A DNA stretch of 64,000 nt from Tretioscincus oriximinensis (lineage: Eukaryota > Chordata > Lepidosauria > Squamata > Gymnophthalmidae). Made by a program: the position numbers and the translations under genes. The notes under the pieces are model-generated. The model saw only the letters and a program-made list of their open reading frames with translations, did no database searches and was not told the DNA's origin. Positions 12,566-25,300 of this stretch are shown here, piece after piece. The stretch lies in contig JAJVDF010000453.1 in the NCBI GenBank assembly GCA_022410635.1, positions 1 through 64,000 on the forward strand. Reading direction: 5' to 3'. Position 1 is the stretch's first letter. Every line of letters starts with the position of its first letter.

Positions 12566-12873
12566 GTATGTGAAGTCAAACTCTCTGCATCCTCCCACAT
12601 ACTATTGTAACGTCATGTGCCAGTATGAATATTAACACAGAGGAACATACTTCAGNGCTCTGCAACAGAAGAAAAGAGAAACTGAGCCTTTCGAATCAAT
12701 GACTGGGCTGCTTACATGTCCAGATTCTTCTGCAAATACTTCCCCTTTCTGCTTGAAGAAGAACTGAGCCAAAGCAGGATTTTGTTTTGAATTCATAGCT
12801 TTGTATTGCTGTTCCTCTCTACCTTGGATTTCAAGCTCCAAGCTGCACTGTTCAAAAGCCCTGGGACCCCAAT
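12566..12873 (+). other. LHFPL2: LHFPL2 5' UTR part of the first coding exon (predicted)
   Basis: A long pyrimidine tract (12525-12562) followed by TTAG at 12562-12565 is a strong acceptor 308 bases before the LHFPL2 start. Human LHFPL2 has non-coding upstream exons spliced to the first coding exon, so this is the likely exon border. No upstream exon could be identified in the window. Confidence 0.6.
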
Positions 12874-13300
12874 ATGTGTCATGTCATTGTCACTTGCCGC
12901 TCAATGCTGTGGACACTCCTGAGTATTGTTGTGGCATTTGCAGAACTCATCGCTTTCATGAGTGCGGATTGGCTGATTGGCAAGGCAAAATTTGGAAGTA
13001 CAGAGGGCATGGACAATGGCTCTGGGGGATCGCTGGAGCCTTATCGTCCGACCTTAGGGATCTACGGACGTTGCACCAGGATCCAACACCTGCAGTCTCC
13101 CTTGGCCCCTTCTTGTGGCCCCTATGCAGAGACCTTCAGTGAAATTGCCAGTGGGTTCTGGCAGGCAACTGCTATTTTCCTTGCCTTGGGCATCTTGATA
13201 CTCTGTGCAGTCGCATTTGTGTCTGTTTTCACCATGTGCATACAGAGTGTAATGAAGAAAAGTATTTTTAATGTCTGCGGGCTGCTACAAGGAATTGCAG
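12874..13300 (+). CDS. LHFPL2: LHFPL2 coding exon 1
   Basis: Codes residues 1-142 plus the first base of Gly143: membrane segment 1, the first extracellular loop, segment 2 and the start of segment 3. A second open frame from 12801 in another phase is a shadow. The ATG context is AATATGTGTCATG; an earlier ATG (12871-12873 region) is out of frame. Confidence 0.95.
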
Positions 13301-16300
13301 GTAAGTTTCTTTAGGCAGAAGTGAAAACATTTTTGATACAATTCTTTCCATGGCTTTGTTTGCTAAATATTGCTCCTTTCTTGTTCTGGTCATAAATGTT
13401 ATTCAAGGAAATCAGCCTTCACTTAATAACTTTTAGCGCTATTAGTATATCAGTAACACATTATTTTTCTGTATTAATTTAACATTGAAAAGTGAATGCA
13501 GTAAATGCAAATATATTCTCTCCTTCATAAAAACCACGCGTATTTTCAGAGCAAAGGAAACCTTAAAAGGATTCATACTTTCCTCTAATACCAACGGCTT
13601 GGATGTCTTAGTGGCCCAGGTCTTCATTCAGCAGATCATTTTTGTAGTTCCCGAGAATGCTGAAATCCCAGCACTATCATCATCATCATCAGAAAGTGCC
13701 GCAGTTTAATTTGACTGAGGGAAAGGAGGCCTGAAAATGTCATTTCTTCAGCAGGAACATTACAAAGTATTTTTCTTTTCTTCCTGGAGGACATGAAGGC
13801 TAAGGCCATTTTTTCTTGGCCTTTGAACTTGCCAGGCAATTAAGTATTTCACTCCAGGTGCTGCTTCCNTAGATGAAATAGTGTTGGTCATAGAGATACA
13901 TTGTTCACATACAGGCAATGTGCCAGTCTACCAGAGTAGACTGCATGTGGACTATTTATAAGCAATCTAAAGGTAAAGCAGGATTTGAGATGTAGGCAAA
14001 GCGGCCTGGCAGGTTCACTGGGGTTCTCCAATGGCCTAGAGTGGAAAAGACCTAAGACCCTGAACTCCTTGCTAGCTATTGTGTATTCCTTCCTTTTATC
14101 TTCACACTGTATCTGGGATGAAAGGAGAAAAATGGGAAAGGCAGAACCTGCAAGTGACAGAGACATAAGGGGAGGAGCCGTACCACATTTACAGCACAAG
14201 TCTCTTAAAGAGAGATTTATTTATGTATTTACATTTCTATACCGCCTTATACCTGAAACTTAACAAAATCCCAAATATGAGCGCACCAATGTACAAACTC
14301 CAATACCAGCAACAGGAAATGGCAGAAGAGTAGGGTTGCCATACGTCCCGGTAAACCGGGACAAACCCGGTTTTGGGGACCAAAANATAGTCCCCTCCGG
14401 GTTTTAAGGCAAAATCCCGGCTTTTTACATTCCCCGATGCTGCGTCAGGGAATGTAAAAAGGCGGGATTTTAAAGGAAAAGCAGCCATCAGAGCTGACGG
14501 CTGCAGCGCGCGCAACGCTTTCCGGGGTCCAGGAAGGGACCTCGGAGCGTGCCGAGTAGCTGCTCCTTGGCTGGTGGCGGGGTTTCGCCCTGCTCTCGCC
14601 GCCAACTCGCCTCTAGCAGATGAGAAACGCCTGGNTTTCTGACAGGAGGGCAGCTCTGTTCTCCTCTCACAAACCCAAGCGTTTTTGCTCCGCTGCTGCA
14701 GGCGAGTTGGTGGCGAGAGCAGGGCGAAACCCTGCCACCAGCAAAAGAGCAGGCACGCGTGGGCGCACACACGGACGCTTGTGGTGAGACAGGCAGAGAT
14801 TTTGCCTGTCTTGCTACAAGCGTCCGTGTGTGCGCATGCGGTTGCGTGCGCACCCCACCCCCGTCCTGGTTTTGGGTTGCCTGAATATGGCATCCCTACA
14901 GAAGAGGCTACTGAAAACTGGTAATTTCCAGATATGTAGCCCACAACAACAGTAGACTTTTAAGAAACAAGATGATCTTGAATTGGGGGCATTAAAGCAG
15001 TTCAATTCTTGAAGCTCTCCAGTTTCTGTTATAAATTTGTAGCTTCAGAAGCAGCCCCTGTTTACTTGATAGTTGAATTCTCCCAAGTACAATGTTAAAT
15101 AGATAAGCTCAGTTGAACTCACTGAAAGGAAACATGACAAGTTAGTTTTTGCATTCTTCTTAAACTATATGTTCCTTCGCTCCTTCCTCACAAACAGCTA
15201 AATTTACATGTGTCTACAAACAGGTTGGAATTTACTTAAATTTAAGTAATTGCAGCTGGTGATTATTTTCTAAATAGAGATAGACCTTTCTCTTTATTCT
15301 TACTTTATAAACTTTAGAGTCTTGTAAGCCCAAGGTCTGAACAACTAAACCCTGAAGCCAAAAAAAAAACCCAATCAAACGAGGGGAAGTGAGCAGGCAC
15401 TTGGTTGGCTTCTAGTTATTTGCAAGAGAATAAGAAGAAAGGGAACCATCAGTCAAGGATATAAGGCTGCAGTTTCCTTCTGCATTTGGTGGGGATGGCA
15501 TTTTGGGGTCTTCTTTAGAACCTGCAACTGCCTCTTGCCACGTGCACAGCCTGTCTAACTACAGCCCGAGTTAAAATATTTATATATTTCTAAAGTCTGA
15601 AGTGCATTGAGATTTCAAGGAAAAGGCCTTTTAGTAATTCTTCCCCTTACAGAGATGAAAAGGGCAGGGGCATGTAGGAAGGCCTCTGTGGTGGCCCCCA
15701 CACTCTGGAACAGCCTCTTTCAAGAGACTTGCCAAGCGCCTGCATGGTATAGTTTTTGGCACTTTGTAAAAACACCCAGGTTTTTTACTCTTAAATAGCC
15801 CCCTCTGCAGTCTGTTCTTCCAGGGAGGGTGGCTTGGGGGAGGGAGTGTTCTATTTATGTCCGTATTTTTAAAGAAAAATCTTGAACTTTTGTTACCCGC
15901 CCTGGGACAGCTGACAGCAAAGACCCGGTGAGGAAAATACTAATATATTGTTTAATTTGTTTTTGCTGCAATAACAAGATCTGGCCAGAGATGGCAGCAA
16001 ATTTAATGGCAATCAAGGAATAGTGAAACAGAGATTACATTGCTATAGCAACCAGGCTGATGCATTTCAAGTTACATTCATTCCATATGATGCAAAGTAG
16101 TGTGTCTTAAAGTCCGAAAAATATGCAAGATAAGGACTACATACAGCAGTTTTTCTTCCCTCCCTACAACCTTCTAATTTATCACAAACTATTTGTTGTT
16201 TTAATTTCAATTAGATAATTGTGGTTTGAATGTATCTATAAAGAATATATGAGAAACCAGTTTCATGATGATTTCCATTTCTTGGTTTAAGGATTAACCT

Positions 16301-19300
16301 AAATAATGGCAGATTGGTTTGGTTTGGGCAGGAAGAGAGGGAATATTCAGGAAGACAAGTGGAATTTTAGTGAGAAAGATCATAGATTTCTGAAGAAGCA
16401 TTTTAGATGGAGTAGTGGTGTCTGAGAAAAGAACCTTCCTTTGTTTTGAAAGAGGGGATAAAACTGTTGTCTACTCTCCTTTATGGTTAGTGCCACCCAG
16501 AAAAAAAATACTGCTTTGAATATATATTAAGGTTTTTTTCCCCTAAGGAAACACTATTTTTGAAACACATGCTGAGTCCAACCAAAAATCATAGTGTTTC
16601 CTAAAGAAGATTGCAGTATAAGAAGAAGAACTGGGTTCTTATACCCCTCTTTAATCACCTTCCAAAGGGACTCAAAGTGGCTTNCAAGGGTATTTTTGCC
16701 CGAAGGCTGACATTCTATCTTCCCCACCAGGCTGTGGTGGTTCCCATGTATCTATTTGCAGTCAGTTGCAATTTCTTGCAATTCATGCTTTCGAATAGCT
16801 GGGTTGGCTAGAGCTACAGGCTAGTGGAAGGTGCTCACCCCTCCCCACGTCCCACACAGGGCTTCAGAACCCGATTTCCCAAATGAGAGATGGATTCCTT
16901 AGTGGTTGAGCTATCCGTGCCTATAAGAGTCTTTTAAAGTATAAAAGAACTCAACATGACATTGATGTATAATCTTATTCCATATATATCTTATCCAATA
17001 TAAGCTTCTTCACACTGGATGTATCACAAAAAGTTCTTACTCAAGAGTTGGAACTTGAACTTTGTGGTTTAGTAGAATTTTTTGCTTTTTACCACTTTTG
17101 TGGCAGGTGGGGGAAGAATTTACAAAGACATATATTGTATACCGGTTTAGAAATAAACCCTGGAGATTGCCACTGTGATGCTGCAGTAATATTTATTTAT
17201 TTATTTATTTATTTATACTTATACCCTGCCCTATACCCGAAGGTCTCAGGGCGACCAAAACAGTAAAACATCACTACAAAATTAAAACAGTATAAAACAA
17301 TATTTAAAAGTAGGGATAAAGATGACATTTCTTCAGCCAAAGGCCAGGTAAAAGAGCTATGTCTTCAAGAACCTTCTAAAAGAATACAACGATGATGACA
17401 GACGCATCTCGAGGGGGAGACTGTTCCAAAGACGAGGGGCAACCACCGAGAAGGCCCCACCTCGGATTCCCACTCAACTGGCCTCTCCTGCAGATTTTAA
17501 GGGACGGGCAGGTTGTTATGGGAGAAGGCGTTCCTTTCGATATTTGGGGCCAAGTTATTTAGGGCTTTATAAGTTAAAGTCAGCACCTTGAATTGGGCTC
17601 GGTAGCGGATGGGCAGCCAGTGCAGCTCTTTCAAGACAGGTGTGATGTGTGTCCAGCCAGCTGTTCCGGTCAGCAGTCTAGATGCTGCATTCTGCACCAG
17701 CTGCAGCTTCCAAACTATTTTCAAGGGCAGCCCCATATAGAGCGCATTACAATAGTCCAATCTGGAAGTTACCAGAGCATGGATTACTGTGGCTAGATCA
17801 TCCCTGTTCAGAAATGGCCGTAACTGGCGAACCAGACGTAACTGGAAGTAGGCATTCCTGGCCACTGCCTCCACCTGATTTTCAAGTGTCAGTGCAGAGT
17901 CCAGAAGCATCCCAAGATTTCGCACCCATCCCTTTAATGGTAATTCTACCCCACCAAGGACAGGGTGCCTCCCCACTTCACGAACTCGGGATGCCCCAAC
18001 ACACAGCACCTCCGTCTTGTCTGGATTCAGTTTCAATTCATTGCCCCCCATCCAGCCCATCACTGCCTCCAGGCACCTGTCAAACACTTCAACTGCCTCT
18101 CCTGATTCAGATGAAACAGAGAGATAGAGTTGAGTGTCATCTGCGTATTGATGAGACTTTACTCCAAATCTCCTGATGACCTCTCCCAGCGGCTTTATAT
18201 AGATGTTGAACAGCATGGGGGAGAGGATCGACCCCTGAGGAACCCCACAAGTGAGCTCCCAGGGTGTCGAGTAAGCAGCTTTGGAGATAGGAGCGGAACC
18301 ACTGCAATGCAGTGCCACCAACACCTAAACTCCTTAGTCTCTCCAAGAGGATACCATGGTCAATAGTCTCAAAAGCCGCTGAGAGGTCCAGGAGAACCAA
18401 CAGGGTTGCATTGCCCCCATCCCTCTCCTGGAGTAGGTCATCAACCAGGGCGACCAAGGCGGTTTCTGTGCCATGACTAGGCCTGAAGCCAGATTGAAAT
18501 GGGTATGTAGCATACCCATTTCATCTATGTAGCATATCATGGTATGTAGCATATTCAGGCAAAGTACGAAGTTCCATCCACACTAAACTTATGAAGCTGA
18601 TTGGAACTAGTTTACATGGCAGTTAGAGTGAAGACAAAAAAAACCTGAAGCTCTGGATAATTCTACACTAGCCAGTACACCAGACTAAAAGGGGTGGTTT
18701 AACGATGCTTCCGCCCCTGCTATTATGCGCTGTATTCACGGGATAGAGTGTAAATCGAACCAGGGGTTCCCCAAATGGCAGGTTGGTCCAGTCTGCTCGT
18801 ATACTAAGTACTAGACCGTGGAGAACTGACATGCCTTGATTTTCTTTAACAATGGGACTTGTTATGCTAGTGCAACAAGGCATTCTACCATAGCAGGTCC
18901 CCTGAGTCATTGATGCTTTTGGGAGACCTCTTGCACCAAATCCAANGTTGGCATAAGCTTTAGAGTTGGTGCAGGGTCTGGAACATCGCAAGATAACCTT
19001 GTTGGGTTCCAGGATGTTTCCATCCTAGCCAGATCTGATCTGCTTGGTCCAATCTGCTCGATCCGGTCTACTTAAGAAAGTATGAAACTGTCTTCTGTCT
19101 CCCCCTTCCATACTGTTCAGATGTCTTTGTAGAATTCAACTTGAAAGAAGAGGTTCCCTTGAGGGAGAACCAGTCACCAGATGACCACACCCTTGCCAAC
19201 AGAACCAGAGCAGCATCAAAATGGATAATTATGCTGTGATGTTTATACTTGATGATCANCTAGGTTGCTAGATGCCACGTCTGGTATGCTACTGTATTCT

Positions 19301-22300
19301 TATCCCACCCCCTGGTATCTAAATCTCATAGATCTGGTATTATATGTGAATTTCCAAATTTCCTTTTTTCCTCTCTTTCTTCTTTAAGAAGAACAAATAA
19401 GAAAACAAGAGAATGTAAAATGTGATTCTGCTAAAAACAAGTAAATTTGGTTCTTGTTATCTGATATGTTTCTGTTACAGTAAATAGCATTAGTTTCTTA
19501 GACCCTTTATGCACAGACTTAGTAATCCACTTTAAGGAGCTCACTAGTATACAATATCTTCGTGGAAATAGTGATAATTCACAACAGTTGTATGCTTAGA
19601 ATTCCATAGACCACATTTACCTAGTCTACAGGTATGCTTAATCCAGATTAAGCAAGGCACAGATATGTGGTCACAGGACTGGTATCCAGATTAAGCAGGG
19701 CACAGATATGTGGTCACAGGACTTTGCCTGAATAGCCACATGCTATTCAGGCAAAGTGGGAGGCTCATCAGTTTGAGTTGCCTTCACATCTTCACAGCCT
19801 CTACAATCTCTCTGCTGGAGATGCACTCAACTTCGGAGATCTTTCTAAAAAAGCTGCCTAGCATTTGAACCCGTGAAAGAGCAACAGATGAGGTAGAGGC
19901 AGTCTCTCATGATGTACAGGAACGTCTATGTTGCTGTTTGCCGTTTCCCCAAACACAGAGGTGGCTGAATACCAAGTGAGAGATTCCCACACATCTTCAG
20001 AAGCTGCCTCTGCTTCATCTGCAGCCTATGGAAAGTTTTTGCTCAAGTTACTTCATGCAGATATACGCCACTGCNACCAATCCAAATAAGGTACTCCATT
20101 TTTACAAAAGTGAATTACCACAGGTACCTGGGTTAATGGCCATAACATATAAATCTAAATGGATGCAATCAACCTATTTGTTTTTAAAATTGGTTTTCCC
20201 GTAAATAATGTTGTGACTCAAGTGTTAGTAATACATTCATGATTCCATGCTGAGTTCACCAGGACTTTCTCAGGTTGCAATACTGTTACTGATTCAACGT
20301 TCCTGCTGTTGCAAAATATGTGTCTGGGAAGAGATAGATCTATAAAATATTTCCATTTTGTGAGATTGAAGAATGTTTTTCCTTTCTTTATTGTTCCTCT
20401 GACCTGCAAATATTTCATTGGCTTGTCATGGTTTGTTTTATTTTTCTAAATTGTATTATTTTAGCATGGTTTCTTTTTGTTCATTTGACATTTTTGGCAA
20501 CAGCTGAAGCATAATGGAATGCAGGATCTGCATCTTACAAACAGCTACTCATCGGTTTCAGCGACTGTTCTAAAAATCACTCCTTAGTGAGCATGTGTAA
20601 GACGGAAGGTGCGACACTCCTAGCTCAAGGGGGGCAGAGGCTCTGATTTCTGGGTTTCTCCTGAAATCCAGCAAAATTATTGAAATTAATGTTTCAGCTA
20701 TTCTTGAAATTTGAACCTAGAAAAGATGCAGCAAGAGGATGGTGAAAAATGTACTTTTGATTGCAACTTGCCAATGAAAACATCCCTACACCCGTGTTTA
20801 GTGTGCAACACTGGCTTGAGGATAACTTTAAAAATATGCCCTATTCAAAATGTGATGGCAAACAGTTACTCCAGGATTGTAGTGGTCTGGACGCTATCAA
20901 AGAGGCCACCCACAAGAAAAACTGCCTTTTAAGAAAAGAATGTTTGAAGGCAGCCTTGGGGCAATGCTGGCTGGATTTGCAAGGATGGAAGAGAGGCTAA
21001 ACAGGGTAAACAGTGATGTGTTGCTTGCTGGACTTTGATCCCCTTGAAGTGAAGCAAGCCTGGCTTTGATCCAACATGGAAGGAAAGCTGGTTTGTGGTA
21101 CTTTATGGAAATTATTAAAAGTTAATGGCCAATCACCATTTAATTCCTATCCTGCACACTAGTCTCTGCTACTTAAGTGATCGGTCTAGAGAAGCTTGCA
21201 GATTGGAAAGGTAACTTCTGCTTGAAGGCCACATTTATCTGTCAGGTCACTGAGACCACACACAGTTGGTTCATGAGGCTTTTATGTCTCTGGAAACCAT
21301 TTCTTGTCCGATGAAAAGTTCCTCTTGGAATTCCCACTGTTCGGAAGGGCTGGCAGTTACTTTTTTGCTCGTTCTTTTTTGCTCGTTAAAAACGGGAAAG
21401 TTACAATCTACATTTAGTAAACATTTAGAATGCAGGCTCTTAAAGAAAGAGGACATGATCGGCTTCAAAGGGTGGAGGAGAAATAACACCATATCATTAA
21501 ATCAGTAATTGCCACTTAACAAACCAAAAAGACTGGACAGGTGGTTGTTAAGCGTCTTTTGGGGGCTGAATGAGCTATTTTTAAATAAGGGAATGAATCA
21601 CTTCGGATATATGGGGGTGAGCACTTTTATTCTAAAACTATCAGAATTAATTCTAGCATCCATTGATTGTCAGAATAGCACCTTCATTTCAACTAGTGAA
21701 CATNATTTGCCTATTATAGTAAAGCTTGAAGCCTCCAGTAAACAAGTGTTTTATAACGTACATGTATTGTCATAATGAATGTGTAGCCAATATGGGATTT
21801 TCCAAATCTGGTTAACAGAGTTTATGCTAGGAATAGCATCTGTCACACTTGCAGGATTCCTTTGCAGTCTAAAGCATCCTATCTTTTGAAGAAAAGATAG
21901 TTTGACCCTAAATGGCCACATGCATTTAGTTTCTTGGAGCAGAGAGATCAGCTTTGTCTTCCTTGGCCCTTGGAAGATCTAGAAACAACAGGGTGAAACA
22001 GCAAGGAAGTAGATATAGATTAGGTATCAACCAGTGGAACAGGTTGCCACAGGAAGTGATGAGGTCTCCTTTTCTGGAAGTCTTCAGAGGCCATCTGTCT
22101 GGGGTAGAGGTAGAAACCAAAATCCATGTGGACTCCTCCTTTCCTCTTTTCCCTTCTCTTGCCTCTCTCTCCCNCCATCTTTTCCTTAGGTGCTTTCAAA
22201 ATGGCTTGGCTCCACTGCCCTTCCATCCCCTCTCAAGCACTGCATCACCTCATTTGTCCCGCCAGCAGAAAATCCCTATGGGTAGTGTACAACAGCTTGT

Positions 22301-25300
22301 CCTACTTTTATTTGCTCACCTTCCTCAGGGAGACGGACTTGCGCTGCTTCCTTCTCTCTTGCCTGATTGTCCTGAGAACAGAACAAAAGCAGAACAGAGC
22401 CGCTGTGCAGCTAGCCATGGTTCCTTCTTGCTCCCATTTGTTTCTGATTTATTTATTTACATTTATACCCCGCCCCATACCTGAAGGTCTCGGGGCGGCA
22501 GCAACAATAAAAGTGCAAAATCTACATTTTAAAACCGTAACAATCAGTATCTGAAGGTGGAGGGGAAAAATAGCATTTCTTCAACCAAAGGCCAGGTTGA
22601 AGAGATGCGTCTTTAAGGACCTTCTAAAAGAATACAATGATGATGACAGACGCACATCGAGGGGGAGACTATTCCAAAGACTGGGGGCAACCGTTTAGCG
22701 TCTACTGCTTATCCAAACCTCAGAATCTGGAATGGAATCAGAAGGGAAGCTCTTCTTTGGCCAGAGGTGCTACCGCCTCTGCTGAGGTGTTTCACTCCAG
22801 GCTGCTCTGTTGCTTCCCTGATTANTGCAACTTGTGCAGCGGCATTTCCCTCAGGCTGCTGTATTCCTGCCCCAGGGTGCTGCTATCTCTGTGGAGGTAT
22901 TTCTCTCTGGAACTGCCTAGGGCTGCTGCCTTTTTGGGGTTCAGCAGCAAAACAAGGGCAAGGCACCATAGCTGCTGGTCTTATTCTGCTGTCCTCATTC
23001 TCCCAGGGCTCCTGGAAACACAGTAGACTGAGAACCGGCTACACCCAGGGAGACCCAGTATTCTGTTTTCTTCCATGAAGCTGCTCAATTCCAGACAATC
23101 ACGAAGGCCATCATTTTGAAAGTGATGGTGTGTGTGATTGGCTGGCAGTAAGAAGGTTCGTGAGGCCGCACAACCTTTTTTATTTAAGCAGAAGATTGAA
23201 GAGTAGCTTAAAATGTATTTGATCTGCCAGACTCAAATATATAAATTTCTGAACCTTGCTGTGAAGGAGGAAATAAAGGGTTTGTACTCTCTAGTCTGGT
23301 AAACAATGTGCTGGGAAAGGGCCCTTCTTGCTTGTGATTCCATCCTGATGCTCTCTCAGTCTTGTTTTTCCAAATGTTTGAAAACTAGAAAGTAAATAAC
23401 TTTTAACAACTTCTCTGTTTGCTTTGTTTCTAGGGTAACTGAGCCTTCATTATTCATATTCTTGCTATCTGGATTATCAAAGTTTGTGTGTTTTTATTAA
23501 TGCCTTTTTGTCACTACAAACCCAACTTTCATTTGAGAGTTCTGGGACTTTTCCCATTTTCCTTGCTCTGCAGACCATATTATAGTACAAATTTTCAGTT
23601 GGACAATGCAGTCTCTGGTCTAATCTGTATGAGCTTGAATTTTTAATTGTTAATTGTATTAACTTTTATGTTAGATATAACTTTATTGTTATGAATGCTG
23701 TTTTATTGGGTTTGATTTTTTTTCTTATGTTACTGGACAGTTGAAATTATTGGAATTTTTCCTAATTTAAAGATGCCTCCAGACTGGAAGCAGTTGCTTG
23801 GGTCTTGGCTATGCCTCCTAGTTCAACTGGCAGCCTACTCCTGTTCAAAATATCTGGATGTTAATAAAGCACCAACCCCACATCCTTGTTATTGTTTCTC
23901 CCCCCAACCCCCCCAGTATTCCCTTGCTGGCATCCAGACAGATATAGGTCAGCAATCAGCAATGTTGGAAATACACATCATTGCCAGATTACCTGTACTA
24001 TTGATGTATCAGATTTGTTCGTTTAACCCAGGACTATATTGGGAATGCCAAGATATAAGACAATCCCAAAGGAGAATTGCAAGAATCTGGAGTCACTTTN
24101 AATTAATGAAATAAAATCAACTTAATGGAAAAAATAGATATTTAAAAAGAATATCTGGATGTGAACAAATTAGGATTCAAGTTCGAGATAATCTTGATAA
24201 TTTCTTAAATAGCATTCTTTGATCTTTCAATTTAGATTTTCTTATTGTTTTCAGGTATGTTGGTCATATTCTATATTCTAGTAGTAAAAGTTACAGTCAG
24301 GCTGAATTCACATTTGTGTTCTTAGTGGAAATGAATTTCCTTCTTCTAGGAATTTCAACTCACCTCAGTTTCCCGGGAGGCTTACCGCACAACTGAGGAA
24401 TTTCTGTTAGTTACCTGTCTAGTAACTCCCTGATAGTGGATTAGCACTTCATTAAATGTATGGAAATGGTCATTTGGAGATGTTTTTATTTTTTTGGAAA
24501 AAGCTGCATGACACAATGTAGAATCAGTTACTGGCTCTTCTGAAACCAACACTTTCAGGTGAACTTGCTGGTTTACCTCTAGGTGACCTACTTTGCTCAT
24601 GTTTTCATTTTTTAAACAAACAAGATCTCACTTGTTTAGATGAAAACATGAAGACAACTTGTACCAACGTCATACAAAGATTGTGAAATCATACCAGTGG
24701 TTAGAAAATGTCTCTTTACAATACAATCTTAACTATATTTGCACATCTTTCCTCTAAATAATTCTTCATTTGGATATCTGATTGTCGTCCATCAGCCTTC
24801 TCATTGGACAGAAACCTTTAGGCACCCCTGGTTTCTATCCAACAGAAGGACTGTAGTAGAGGGACATATGCTTTACACATCAGACACTATGCTAAACATC
24901 AAACCCCAAAGCATTTTGTTAGCTGCTTGGGAGGGAGGGGACCTGTTTTAACATGTACTCCATCAAGCAGCAAGAGAGCCAGGCTCTGGGGAGTGTGCTA
25001 GCCAATGGGACTTTTTGCCCCTTTCCNGTGCAGGTGGTGGTGGTTCACTGCCCACCACCATACAGGGAAGGGGCAAGGAATCCCCTTGCCTTGGCAGGTA
25101 CAGATGGGGGAAGGAGGAAGAATCAGCAGTTCTTTGCTCGTGAGATGCGAGTAGAATCAGTGGAGATGGCCATTCTATGCACACTTGTTTGAGGGCAGTT
25201 CCACACCAGCTGCTACATCAGACCAACAAGTACATTAAGAGGCTTCCTTCCACACACTGGTGTGGTCTAAGAAGGTCCTTTAAATAGCTGAAGTTGAAAG

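Noticed and set aside
12801..13142. 113-codon frame overlapping LHFPL2
   Set aside because: Out-of-phase shadow of the LHFPL2 exon, whose own frame matches the family along its whole length.
14237..14944. 235-codon frame on the - strand
   Set aside because: It crosses the border of the hAT element and its duplication; composition-driven and without known motifs.
17593..18366. + strand frames opposite the L2-like reverse transcriptase
   Set aside because: Antisense shadows of the retrotransposon coding frame.
22126..23078. Overlapping frames of 100-176 codons on the + strand
   Set aside because: They run through an L2-like tail and GC-richer intron DNA in several frames; no domain, start context or splice structure.
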